Origin: Empedobacter falsenii
Lineage (GTDB): Bacteria; Bacteroidota; Bacteroidia; Flavobacteriales; Weeksellaceae
Direction of reading: 5' to 3'
Assembly: GCF_013488205.1 (NCBI RefSeq)
Contig: NZ_CP040908.1
Location: forward strand, 2,209,876-2,273,875
DNA: 64,000 nucleotides
The notes below the pieces were generated by a model, which ran no database searches, was not told where the DNA came from, and saw nothing but the letters and a program-made list of their open reading frames with translations. The position numbers and the translations under genes are program-made. Positions within the stretch are counted from its first letter, which is position 1. Each line of letters opens with the position of its first letter. Below are positions 28,132 through 36,379 of the stretch, piece by piece.

Positions 28132-28212
28132 AGGCTGTCTAAAAAATTTGACAGGAGATTTTAACGGATTAATTTTCAATAAAAATCACTAAGCTCAACA
28201 CTTAGACAGCCT
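28132..28212. repeat. 81-bp element bounded by 11-bp inverted repeats
   Basis: AGGCTGTCTAA at 28132-28142 is the exact reverse complement of TTAGACAGCCT at 28202-28212, with about 59 bases between. No flanking target duplication is visible and no protein frame is present. The right arm runs straight into TTTTTTA, so the structure could act as a terminator between the peroxiredoxin and thioredoxin genes. An old non-autonomous element is the alternative reading. Confidence 0.6.
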
Positions 28213-28249
28213 TTTTTATACCCAATTTTTAACCATAAAAATTAATAAA

Positions 28250-28567
28250 ATGTTTGCAGAATTAGAACAAGATAACTTAGCACAAGTAGTTGCTGATAAC
28301 AATATAGTAATTGTACAATATGGTGCTGGATGGTGTGGAAACTGCCGTTTAGTAAAACCAAAATTCAAAAAATTAGCGGCTGAATATGAAGGTCAAGCTG
28401 AGTTTTTATATGTTGATGCTGAGAAATTAGTAGAATCAAGAAAATTAGCTGATGTTCCTAACTTACCAACTTTCGCGGTATTTAAAGGAGGACAAAATGT
28501 AGGACAAGTAACTGCGTCTAAAATTGATGCTGTAAAAGAATTGATCAATGAAGCTGCCGGTATTTAA
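28250..28567 (+). CDS. thioredoxin family protein
   Basis: A 105-residue protein with the thioredoxin fold and active site GAGWCGNCRLVKP (Cys-Gly-Asn-Cys, near residue 30). The cis-proline segment is VPNLPTFAVFKGGQ. The two residues between the cysteines differ from canonical WCGPC, so the redox potential may differ. Located just after a 2-Cys peroxiredoxin, it is a candidate electron donor for it. It overlaps the next gene by 20 bases. Confidence 0.9.
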   Translation: MFAELEQDNLAQVVADNNIVIVQYGAGWCGNCRLVKPKFKKLAAEYEGQAEFLYVDAEKLVESRKLADVPNLPTFAVFKGGQNVGQVTASKIDAVKELINEAAGI

Positions 28568-28799
28568 AAATTTAGCAAAAAATGTTTCTATTGAAGCAAT
28601 GGAAACAGCTTTAGAAGTTTTGGAAGTTTATGCTGATTCTCCAGCTGTAAAAGAGCCAGAACAAGAAGTGATTGGTGAAATGATTTCTAACATTTGTGGA
28701 GCTATGGAAATGAAGCAAATGATGGAAGAAGAAGGTTTGGATGAGCGTACTGCTGCCAATACTTTTATGCAACGCGTAATGGGTTCGATTGATAAATAA
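28548..28799 (+). CDS. DUF6952-like small protein of the thioredoxin operon
   Basis: An 83-residue, mostly helical acidic protein (MKLPVFKNLAKNVSIEAMET ... ISNICGAMEMKQMM ... FMQRVMGSIDK). I recognise this as the small protein that often follows peroxiredoxin-thioredoxin genes in Flavobacteriia, listed as DUF6952, on memory of the pattern only. Its ATG lies 20 bases inside the thioredoxin gene in another frame, implying coupled translation. The function is unknown; a partner of the redox pair is a reasonable guess. Confidence 0.75.
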   Translation: MKLPVFKNLAKNVSIEAMETALEVLEVYADSPAVKEPEQEVIGEMISNICGAMEMKQMMEEEGLDERTAANTFMQRVMGSIDK

Positions 28800-28824
28800 T
28801 TTTATCAATTAGTTCATATAAAAG

Positions 28825-28853
28825 AAAAGGATTTCAATTGAAATCCTTTTTTG
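28825..28853. terminator. palindromic terminator after the redox operon
   Basis: AAAAGGATTTCAA and TTGAAATCCTTTT form a perfect 26-base palindrome followed by TTG. It lies between the plus-strand operon and the minus-strand GLPGLI gene, so it may serve both. Confidence 0.87.
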
Positions 28854-28859
28854 TTTAGG

Positions 28860-29585
28860 TTAATTTTTATCTACTCCTTGATATTCATTCGAACTTTGTT
28901 GGTTATAATCAGCTTTCAGCTTTTCAAATTCTGCTTTAGAAATTTCCTTAGCCTTGAATAATTTCTTAAATTCTAAATGATCTTTTGTTGTAACAGAAGT
29001 TGCTTTCAAAGAATAAGATGGATCAATAATTCCATTTCGAATAGATTCTACTTTTAATACCAAACCTGGAAGATTAATAAATTCTTTTGGACCAAAACGT
29101 TTGGGTAAACTTGGTGCGTACCAAATAATTGATTTGTTATTATCATCATATTTTACAACTGCTTGTTTAACATCAAAACCCAAATAAGTAGATTTTTCTT
29201 GTGTTAATTCGTATTTATAATGTGTAGAAATGGTATCACTTACAAGGTATTTTTTATTCTCTATCATCCATTCTTGTTTCATTTTATTTTGATTGAAATC
29301 TTGCTCAAAATTATACGAAAAAATACCATACATCGTAACCGATGCCTTACCTTGAGAATTATTAATTTTCTCAATCTTAGAAAAAACACTTTTTCCTTTT
29401 TCTATTTGTAGCACATAATTTTTTGGAACAGAAAGTGCTTTTATAAAATCATCATCCAATTTTTCTTCCTTCCCATCTTTTCCTATTATTCGTGGAATAG
29501 AAACTTCTTCGTATTCAATCTCTAGAGCTTCTTGCGCTTGAATTAAACTACAAAAAAAACCAATGAAAATTACTAAATATTTCAT
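28860..29585 (-). CDS. GLPGLI family secreted protein
   Basis: A 241-residue secreted protein with the GLPGLI pattern: signal ending LIQAQ, then KSTYLGFDVKQAVV, IIWYAPSLPKRFGPKEF and INLPGLVLKVES. The Gly of the name motif is replaced by Asn (NLPGLV). It follows the next upstream GLPGLI gene by 6 bases, so the two form a tandem, probably from duplication. It is exported; the role is unknown. Confidence 0.9.
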   Translation of the reverse strand: MKYLVIFIGFFCSLIQAQEALEIEYEEVSIPRIIGKDGKEEKLDDDFIKALSVPKNYVLQIEKGKSVFSKIEKINNSQGKASVTMYGIFSYNFEQDFNQNKMKQEWMIENKKYLVSDTISTHYKYELTQEKSTYLGFDVKQAVVKYDDNNKSIIWYAPSLPKRFGPKEFINLPGLVLKVESIRNGIIDPSYSLKATSVTTKDHLEFKKLFKAKEISKAEFEKLKADYNQQSSNEYQGVDKN

Positions 29586-29591
29586 TCAAAA

Positions 29592-30344
29592 TTATTTTTT
29601 GTCCACTCCTATCGAAAAAGATTCTCTCATTTTTTGACGAGATTCATCTTGCAATTTTTTAAACTCTTCTTGTGTTATTTCTTCACCTTTTATAGGTTTA
29701 GTTTTAGACATTTTCTTAGGGTTTAAGGTAATTTTATCCGCTTCATAAGTCATAATCGAACCTAATTTACCACCCGTTTCGCTCACCGTTTTCAGAATCA
29801 AACCAGGCAATCCATTCACTTGATTTGGCCCTGCATCAATCTTAATATCTGGCGCAAACCAAGCTGCTATTTGTTTACCTTTATCATTACCAATAGCTTT
29901 TTTTACTTTGTGACCCAAAATCGTATCTTCAATATCTGTAATTTTCCATTCATAATCTTTATATGGCGTAACCACAATAAAACTTTGTTTATCTAAAACG
30001 ACTTCTTGACGAAACGCTTTCTTACTTGTTTCATTAATCAGATCTTTATATTCTCCTCCAATATTAATTGAAAAAGCCCCCATAGAGCTACCATTTTGAT
30101 CATTATTTATAGTTTCTATTTTTTTGTAAATGGACTGATGATCACTATATTCTAATTGATAATAAATATTTGGAGACCCACCAATTTTTATTGTACCTCC
30201 TCCTTTTTGTGCTTGCTCTCTTTCAAACTCCTTTATTTTTTCTTCATCATGCTTTATATCGTATTTATAATCGACAATAAACTTTTCTTGCCCAAAACCA
30301 AAATTCGAAAAAAGTAAAAATCCAGCTAGTAATAATTGTTTCAT
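29592..30344 (-). CDS. GLPGLI family secreted protein
   Basis: A 250-residue secreted protein with a signal ending NFGFGQ, followed by EDTILGHKVKKAIG, IAAWFAPDIKIDAGPNQV and NGLPGLILKTVS. The ATG at 30344 (MKQLLLAGFLLFSN) is preferred, because the reading to 30422 adds 26 residues before the signal peptide. It is the first gene of a two-gene minus-strand unit with the GLPGLI gene at 28860. Both GLPGLI copies have a long Lys-rich C-terminus. Confidence 0.9.
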   Translation of the reverse strand: MKQLLLAGFLLFSNFGFGQEKFIVDYKYDIKHDEEKIKEFEREQAQKGGGTIKIGGSPNIYYQLEYSDHQSIYKKIETINNDQNGSSMGAFSINIGGEYKDLINETSKKAFRQEVVLDKQSFIVVTPYKDYEWKITDIEDTILGHKVKKAIGNDKGKQIAAWFAPDIKIDAGPNQVNGLPGLILKTVSETGGKLGSIMTYEADKITLNPKKMSKTKPIKGEEITQEEFKKLQDESRQKMRESFSIGVDKK

Positions 30345-30422
30345 TATGTTGTAGTTTATAATTAATACTCTAAAATAATTTTTATTTTTCAATTCTACAA
30401 TAATAGAACATATAATTAACAC

Positions 30423-30652
30423 AACATTGGGAAAAGAAAAAAATTCAACTAAATGGTTGAACTTTTATATAACTCCTAGTAAATACTTATACTCCCAATT
30501 CCAAATAAGTGATATAATTAAGAATTAAATTTAGTTTCCTTGATAAATCATTCCGCTCAAAATGAAAAACGATTAAATAAATATCAATCTTTTTATATTA
30601 TAGGTTTAACAAATCATCTTTCCTTTTATCTCCTAAAATAATATCATATCTT
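30423..30652. other. intergenic region left of the MITE-like element
   Basis: No gene is seen. A short hairpin (TTCAAC and GTTGAA around TAAATG, near 30444-30461) lies just upstream of the GLPGLI pair. The rest is AT-rich and presumably holds their promoter. Confidence 0.5.
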
Positions 30653-30660
30653 ACATTAAT

Positions 30661-30842
30661 ACCTGTTGTTCATTTGGATAATTTTAGCAATTAAACCGTC
30701 AATTCGAGTGAAATTCTGTAAGAATTTTGTATCGAGAATAAGGTTTTAGAAGATAAAATTCTATTCTCGATACAATTTTTATTCATTTCATTTCTAAAAA
30801 TCACTCGAATTGACGAATTTTAATTCAAAATGCACAACAGGT
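30661..30842. mobile_element. 182-bp MITE-like palindromic element with 8-bp target duplication
   Basis: The ends ACCTGTTGT and ACAACAGGT are exact inverted repeats. Further in, CGTCAATTCGAGTGA pairs with TCACTCGAATTGACG and TGTATCGAGAATA with TATTCTCGATACA, so most of the element folds back on itself. It is flanked on both sides by the same 8 bases ACATTAAT (30653-30660 and 30843-30850), the footprint of transposition. No open frame is inside. It probably moves with a transposase supplied elsewhere. The right copy of the duplication abuts the stop codon of the gene at 30851. Confidence 0.85.
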
Positions 30843-30850
30843 ACATTAAT

Positions 30851-31309
30851 TTATTTCTCTATAAATGGATCTTCTAACAATTGTAAGTTTTGTGTTAAAT
30901 AATATAGCAATTGTTCTCTATCTAAATAGTAATCAAATAAAATCCCTATACGTAAATTACTCTTCAAAAGTAAAAAAAAATTAGACTGTACTTTACCAAA
31001 ACGATCTTTAGTGTAATGAATAAAATAACCTGAAATTTCGTGATTATAGATTTTTTGCTTCTTAAAACCAAACCTACTAATTAACTCGAAATAATTATGG
31101 TAGATATTAATTTTATAAATTTTTTCAAAAATCAAAAAATAAAATAATATCATAATAGATATTGGTAATGAGATAAATAGTTTAATGAAAAAATTTTCTC
31201 CTTTAAGTTCTAAAAGAAAATATACACCAGCCCCTAATAAAGCAATAATAATTAAAATTGCCAGTAATATACTGGCTAAATTAAATTTGGTTATGTAAAT
31301 TGGTTTCAT
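30851..31309 (-). CDS. hypothetical membrane protein, PH-like C-terminus
   Basis: A 152-residue protein with two hydrophobic segments (ILLAILIIIALLGAGVYFLL and LPISIMILFYFLIF) near the N-terminus. A soluble part then alternates beta strands (KINIYHNYFELISRFGFKKQ ... NFFLLLKSNLRIGILFD), resembling bacterial PH-domain membrane proteins in pattern. I do not recognise the exact family. It ends at the MITE-like insertion, so the original 3' region may have been displaced, although the frame looks complete. Confidence 0.6.
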   Translation of the reverse strand: MKPIYITKFNLASILLAILIIIALLGAGVYFLLELKGENFFIKLFISLPISIMILFYFLIFEKIYKINIYHNYFELISRFGFKKQKIYNHEISGYFIHYTKDRFGKVQSNFFLLLKSNLRIGILFDYYLDREQLLYYLTQNLQLLEDPFIEK

Positions 31310-31327
31310 TGTAGATTTTATAGCTTT

Positions 31328-32107
31328 CTAAATTATCTCAAAGTGTTTCAGCGCATTCCATATTCCGTGATTATCCGCAGAAGTTGTATAATAATCAGCG
31401 GCTTCACGAACATTCTCCTTCGCATCGCCCATTGCTACACCAATTTTGCAGCCTTTCAACATACTAATATCGTTACCGCCATCGCCAAAAGCCATTGTTT
31501 TAGATAAATCCAAATTATCGCGCTCAGCCATTCGTTCTATTCCACGCATTTTACTAATATCTTTCGGATTTATATCGGCGAAATATTCTATCCAACGTGT
31601 TCCTACACTGTTTGTCAACACATTTTTCATCAAATAATCTTCTTGTTCTTCATTCACAAAAAAGTTCATTTGCATGATATTATCTTTCGGTAAAGTTCGA
31701 GGATCAACCACTTCTGGAACTTCCATTCCAAAATATGCAAACGATTTTTCTACATTTTCATTCACACGATTAATACTAAACGCTTCTTTGGTCATATACG
31801 AAAATGAAAAAGGATTTTCATCATCATATTGCAACAAAGCCTCTATATCATTAGGATTGATATAATCTACAAAAATCGATTGTCGATTTTCATCCGAGCA
31901 CATTCCACCATTATTATTGATATAACCATCAAAACCGTAATCAAAAATATGTTCGGGCATATCCACCATATTTCGTCCAGTTGCGATGTATATTTTTTTA
32001 TTTTTTTGTTTTAATAATTTCAACGCTTCAATTGTAGAATCACTGATTTCGTGGTTTTCAAAACCTTGTAATGTTCCGTCAAAATCGAAGAAAAAAGAAT
32101 CTATCAT
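31328..32107 (-). CDS. Cof-type HAD family hydrolase
   Basis: A 259-residue HAD phosphatase. Motif I is FFFDFDGTLQG, motif II is IYIATGRN, and motifs III/IV are the Lys region and AFGDGGNDISMLKGCKIGVAM. The Cof-like cap occupies about residues 80-180. Such enzymes dephosphorylate sugar phosphates or nucleotides in the cytoplasm; the substrate is not predictable. The gene follows the lysine catabolism terminator and lies upstream of the small membrane protein on the same strand. Confidence 0.9.
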   Translation of the reverse strand: MIDSFFFDFDGTLQGFENHEISDSTIEALKLLKQKNKKIYIATGRNMVDMPEHIFDYGFDGYINNNGGMCSDENRQSIFVDYINPNDIEALLQYDDENPFSFSYMTKEAFSINRVNENVEKSFAYFGMEVPEVVDPRTLPKDNIMQMNFFVNEEQEDYLMKNVLTNSVGTRWIEYFADINPKDISKMRGIERMAERDNLDLSKTMAFGDGGNDISMLKGCKIGVAMGDAKENVREAADYYTTSADNHGIWNALKHFEII

Positions 32108-32135
32108 ACTTTAGTTTTATCTTTTACAAAATTAA

Positions 32136-32164
32136 AAAAGCAACCTTTGTTTGGTTGCTTTTGC
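32136..32164 (-). terminator. terminator of the lysine catabolism genes
   Basis: AAAAGCAACC and GGTTGCTTTT pair around a short loop. On the minus strand the hairpin is followed by a T run, four bases beyond the aminotransferase stop. Confidence 0.85.
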
Positions 32165-32167
32165 TGT

Positions 32168-33457
32168 TTATTTTAACGCTAATTTAATAATTTCTATTGC
32201 TTTATTGGTATCTTCTTCAGAAATATTGAGATGAGGGCGCATTCGCACAGAGTTTTCACCACAAGGAAGAATAATCATGTGATTTTCGAAACATGTTTTG
32301 ATGAACTCTGAACGATCCAAATCTGATGAAAAATCAAACGCAATGAACAACCCTAATCCACGAACCGAATGAATTTTCTTCGTTTCTTTTGCGATTTCAT
32401 TCAATTTTGATAAAATATATTTTCCTTTTTCTGCCGCATTTTCTACTAATTTTTCTTGTTCAATTACTTCTAAAATTAATTTGAAGCGCAACATATCGAT
32501 ATAATTCCCACCAAAAGTTGAATTGATTCGGCTTGATTCCTTGAAAACATTATTCGGAATTTGATCTAACTTTTCTTTATTCGCTAAAATTCCACAAACT
32601 TGTGTTTTCTTTCCAAACGAAATCACATCAGGAATCACATCATAATGCTGAAAAGCCCACATTTTACCAGTCATTCCCATTCCTGTTTGTACCTCATCAA
32701 AAATCAATAAAATCTCTTCTCGATCACAAATTTCTCTCAATTTCTGAAAGAATTCTTTTCGAAAATAATTATCTCCTCCTTCACCTTGAATCGGCTCAAT
32801 AATAATACAAGCAACTTTATTTTTGCGTGTTTCTAAAGCATTTTCAATTTGTTCAATCGCTCGTTTTTCAGCCTCAACAACCTTGCATAAATTATCTTCT
32901 GTAACAGGATAAATTCGTTTTGGATTTTCAATTCTTGGCCAATCAAATTTTGGAAAATATTCGTATTTACGAGGATCTTTCGTATTCGTCAGCGATAATG
33001 TATAACCAGAACGCCCATGAAACGCTTGCTTAAAATGAATGACATCACTTGCTTCTTTTTCAATTCCTTTCAAAAAATTTAATCTTGTTTTCCAATCAAA
33101 AGCCGTTTTCAATGCATTTTCTACTGCTAATGTTCCTCCAGAAATAAAGAATAAATATTGCAATTCTTTCGGCATCGCAACACGCTCAAATGTATCAATT
33201 AAATCTGCATAATCTTTTGTATAAATGTCTGACATCGCAGGTTTATTAACTGCATTTCGACCTAAAAAATCAATTTTCGCCATCAAATGTGGATGATTAT
33301 AACCAATCGCCGTCGAAGCAAACATTGAAAATAAATCCAAATATTCAACACCATTTTCGTCTACAACATAGGAACCATGCGACTTATCCATATCCATTAC
33401 AATCGGATATCCATCTGCCAATATATGTTTTGCTAATCTTTCGTGTACTGTACTCAT
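32168..33457 (-). CDS. lat: L-lysine 6-aminotransferase
   Basis: A 429-residue class III PLP aminotransferase. The PLP Lys is in VISFGKKTQVCG, the cofactor Asp in LLIFDEVQTGMGMTG, and SDIYTKDYADLIDTF and GYNHPHLMAKI match lysine epsilon-aminotransferases (Lat, first described in Flavobacterium lutescens). It converts L-lysine plus 2-oxoglutarate to aminoadipate semialdehyde and glutamate in the cytoplasm. It is 12 bases downstream of the aldehyde dehydrogenase that would oxidise the product, and a glutaryl-CoA dehydrogenase faces away from them. Other class III aminotransferases are the alternatives. Confidence 0.9.
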   Translation of the reverse strand: MSTVHERLAKHILADGYPIVMDMDKSHGSYVVDENGVEYLDLFSMFASTAIGYNHPHLMAKIDFLGRNAVNKPAMSDIYTKDYADLIDTFERVAMPKELQYLFFISGGTLAVENALKTAFDWKTRLNFLKGIEKEASDVIHFKQAFHGRSGYTLSLTNTKDPRKYEYFPKFDWPRIENPKRIYPVTEDNLCKVVEAEKRAIEQIENALETRKNKVACIIIEPIQGEGGDNYFRKEFFQKLREICDREEILLIFDEVQTGMGMTGKMWAFQHYDVIPDVISFGKKTQVCGILANKEKLDQIPNNVFKESSRINSTFGGNYIDMLRFKLILEVIEQEKLVENAAEKGKYILSKLNEIAKETKKIHSVRGLGLFIAFDFSSDLDRSEFIKTCFENHMIILPCGENSVRMRPHLNISEEDTNKAIEIIKLALK

Positions 33458-33469
33458 CTCTGTAATTTT

Positions 33470-34999
33470 TTAAAAATCAAACTTAATTCCTTGCGCCAAT
33501 GGCACTTCTGTCGAATAATTAATTGTATTCGTTTGTCGTCGCATATACGCTTTCCAAGCATCCGAACCCGACTCACGTCCACCTCCAGTTTCCTTTTCTC
33601 CACCGAAAGCTCCACCAATTTCAGCACCAGAAGTTCCGATATTTACATTTGCAATTCCACAATCAGAACCTTGTTGACTCAAGAATAATTCAGCTTCGCG
33701 AAGATTATTTGTCATGATAGAAGACGATAAACCTTGCGCTACATTATTCTGAATTTCGATGGCATTTAACACATCTCCAGAATATTTGATTAAATATAAA
33801 ATTGGAGCAAAAGTTTCGTGTTGAACAATTTTATAATGATTCTCAACCTCAGCAATTACAGGTTTTACATAACAACCACTTTCAAAACCATTTCCTTCTA
33901 AAACTCCTCCTTCAACAATAATACTTCCTCCTTCTTGATTGATTTTATCTAAAGCATTTGAATACATTTCAACCGCATGTTTATCGATCAACGGACCAAC
34001 ATGATTTGCTGTATCCAACGGATTACCTATTTTTATTTGTTTGTAAGCATTTACCAACGATTCTTTTACTTTATCATAAATCGATTCGTGAACAATCAAA
34101 CGTCTTGTTGTTGTACAACGTTGACCAGCAGTACCAACCGCACCAAAAACAGCTGAAGTTAACATAATTTTTAGATCAGCATCCGGCGTAACAATAATCG
34201 CATTATTTCCGCCTAATTCTAAAATTGTTTTACCCAAACGTGCTGCAACAACTTTATTCACTTCGATTCCCATTCGCGTAGAACCTGTTGCAGAAACCAA
34301 AGCCACACGAGCATCTTGCGCAATTAATTCTCCGATTGCTTTATCTCCCATTACCAAAGAAGAAACGCCTTCTAAAACATTATTTGCTTTTAAAACTTCT
34401 GCTAAAATATGTTGACACGCAACCGCACACAAAGGTGTTTTTTCACTTGGTTTCCAAACTACAACATCACCGCAAACCATCGCTAAACATGTATTCCAAG
34501 ACCAAACCGCAACAGGAAAATTGAACGCAGAAATCACGCCTACAATTCCAAGCGGATGATATTGATCGTACATGCGATGCAAAGGTCTTTCCGAATGAAT
34601 TGTCGAACCATATAATTGACGCGATAATCCAACCGAAAAATCACAAATGTCAATCATTTCTTGTACTTCACCCAAACCTTCTTGATAGGATTTTCCCATT
34701 TCATATGAAACCAATTTTCCCAAGGAAGCCTTTTTCTCACGAAGTTTATCTCCAAATTGACGCACAATCTCTCCTCGTTTCGGAGCAGGAATCATTCGCC
34801 ATTCTTTGAAAGCAACTTGTGCTTTTTTTATCACTTCTTCATAATCATCTTTGGTTGATGATTTTACTTTTCCAATCAATTTTCCGTCTACTGGCGAGTA
34901 AGAAGAAAGTTCTTCACCTTTTCCAAACCAAGTATTTCCTGTCGATGTTCCGAGATTTTCGGAAGAAATACCTAATTCTTTTAATTCGTTTTCTATCAT
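33470..34999 (-). CDS. L-aminoadipate-semialdehyde dehydrogenase (ALDH7 type)
   Basis: A 509-residue aldehyde dehydrogenase, longer than the core family and close to ALDH7/antiquitin. The catalytic Glu is in ILELGGNNAIIV and the catalytic Cys in GTAGQRCTTTRRLIVHE. GVISAFNFPVAVWSWN and YQEGLGEVQEMIDICDF fit ALDH7. It should oxidise aminoadipate 6-semialdehyde (or its cyclic piperideine form) to L-2-aminoadipate with NAD(P)+. It precedes lat on the same strand, 12 bases apart, and they probably form one transcript. Confidence 0.9.
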   Translation of the reverse strand: MIENELKELGISSENLGTSTGNTWFGKGEELSSYSPVDGKLIGKVKSSTKDDYEEVIKKAQVAFKEWRMIPAPKRGEIVRQFGDKLREKKASLGKLVSYEMGKSYQEGLGEVQEMIDICDFSVGLSRQLYGSTIHSERPLHRMYDQYHPLGIVGVISAFNFPVAVWSWNTCLAMVCGDVVVWKPSEKTPLCAVACQHILAEVLKANNVLEGVSSLVMGDKAIGELIAQDARVALVSATGSTRMGIEVNKVVAARLGKTILELGGNNAIIVTPDADLKIMLTSAVFGAVGTAGQRCTTTRRLIVHESIYDKVKESLVNAYKQIKIGNPLDTANHVGPLIDKHAVEMYSNALDKINQEGGSIIVEGGVLEGNGFESGCYVKPVIAEVENHYKIVQHETFAPILYLIKYSGDVLNAIEIQNNVAQGLSSSIMTNNLREAELFLSQQGSDCGIANVNIGTSGAEIGGAFGGEKETGGGRESGSDAWKAYMRRQTNTINYSTEVPLAQGIKFDF

Positions 35000-35140
35000 T
35001 TTTTTGTGTTATTTTGTGTTTTTAACTTTTACCTAAATTAGTCAAAAGTTTCATAAATTAAAATTTTTAATAAATATTATTCAGAATAATTTTTAATTTA
35101 ATGAATAATCGTTAGATTTAATAAAATAAAACCGCATAAA

Positions 35141-36307
35141 ATGAATTCAACTACAGATTATTTTAAGATTGATGATTTATTAACCGAAGAACATAAATTA
35201 ATTCGTCAATCTGTTCGAGATTTTGTGGACAACGAAATAAAACCTGTTATAGATGATGCTGCGCAACATCACAAAGACATTCCAGATTTAATGAAAAAAT
35301 TAGGTGCAATTGGCGCTTTAGGACCTTATATTCCTGAAGAATATGGAGGCGCTGGTTTAGATCAAATGTCGTATGGATTAATCATGCAAGAATTAGAACG
35401 CGGCGATTCGGCTGTTCGTTCTGCTGCATCAGTACAATCTTCGTTAGTGATGTATCCAATTTTTTCTTTTGGATCAGAAGAACAAAAGCGAAAATATTTA
35501 CCAAAATTAGCTTCAGGAGAATTCATTGGAAGTTTCGGGTTAACTGAACCAAATCACGGTTCAAATCCAGGTGGAATGGAAACTCGTTTAACTAAAAATG
35601 GTGATCACTATATTTTAAATGGAGCAAAAATGTGGATTACAAATTCACCAATTTGTGATATTGCAGTTGTTTGGGCAAGAGATGAAGAAGGAAAAATTCG
35701 TGGTGTAATTGTAGAACGCGGTATGCAAGGTTTTACAACACCAGAAACTTTGAATAAATGGTCATTAAGAGCTTCAAAAACAGGTGAATTAGTTTTCGAA
35801 AATGTGAAGATCGAAGAATCTCATATTTTACCAGAAGTAAGTAGTTTACGTGGACCTTTATCGTGTTTAAATTCGGCTCGATACGGAATTTCTTGGGGTG
35901 TAATTGGTGCTGCAATTGATTGTTATGAATCTGCTTTGAAATATTCATTAGAACGAACACAATTTGGAAAACCGATTGCTTCTTATCAATTACAGCAGAA
36001 AAAATTAGCTGAATTTATTACAGAAATTACGAAAGCTCAGTTGTTATGTTGGCGATTAGGAACGTTGAAAAACGAAAATAAAGCAACTCCTGAACAAATT
36101 TCTATGGCAAAACGCAACAATGTAAAAATGGCTATTGATATTGCGAGAGAATCTCGTCAAATTATTGGAGCAATGGGAATTGTTGGCGATTTCCCTATGA
36201 TGCGACATGCTGCAAATCTTGAATCTGTAATTACATACGAAGGAACGCATGATGTCCATTTATTGATTACTGGAGCAGATGTGACAGGAATTAATGCTTT
36301 TGTATAA
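35141..36307 (+). CDS. glutaryl-CoA dehydrogenase-like acyl-CoA dehydrogenase
   Basis: A 388-residue FAD-dependent acyl-CoA dehydrogenase. SFGLTEPNHGSNPGGMETR and WITNSPICDIAVVWARDEEG are the FAD/substrate blocks; RYGISWGVIGAA is typical of glutaryl-CoA dehydrogenases. The catalytic Glu lies in VITYEGTHDVHLLI. GCDH oxidises and decarboxylates glutaryl-CoA to crotonyl-CoA, a late step of the aminoadipate lysine pathway. It is divergent from the lysine dehydrogenase/aminotransferase genes, with a 141-base shared promoter region. Confidence 0.88.
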   Translation: MNSTTDYFKIDDLLTEEHKLIRQSVRDFVDNEIKPVIDDAAQHHKDIPDLMKKLGAIGALGPYIPEEYGGAGLDQMSYGLIMQELERGDSAVRSAASVQSSLVMYPIFSFGSEEQKRKYLPKLASGEFIGSFGLTEPNHGSNPGGMETRLTKNGDHYILNGAKMWITNSPICDIAVVWARDEEGKIRGVIVERGMQGFTTPETLNKWSLRASKTGELVFENVKIEESHILPEVSSLRGPLSCLNSARYGISWGVIGAAIDCYESALKYSLERTQFGKPIASYQLQQKKLAEFITEITKAQLLCWRLGTLKNENKATPEQISMAKRNNVKMAIDIARESRQIIGAMGIVGDFPMMRHAANLESVITYEGTHDVHLLITGADVTGINAFV

Positions 36308-36338
36308 GATATTTTTTCATACAATCAGATATTTTTAT

Positions 36339-36369
36339 AGGTTTACAATTCGTTTGTAAACCTTTTTTA
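36339..36369 (+). terminator. terminator of the glutaryl-CoA dehydrogenase gene
   Basis: AGGTTTACAA and TTGTAAACCT around a 5-base loop, followed by TTTTTTAT. It is 31 bases past the stop and 12 bases before the next start. Confidence 0.87.
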
Positions 36370-36379
36370 TTTATCACAC

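Noticed and set aside
28132-28212. Active insertion element
   Set aside because: No target duplication and no open frame were found, so I list it as a repeat only.
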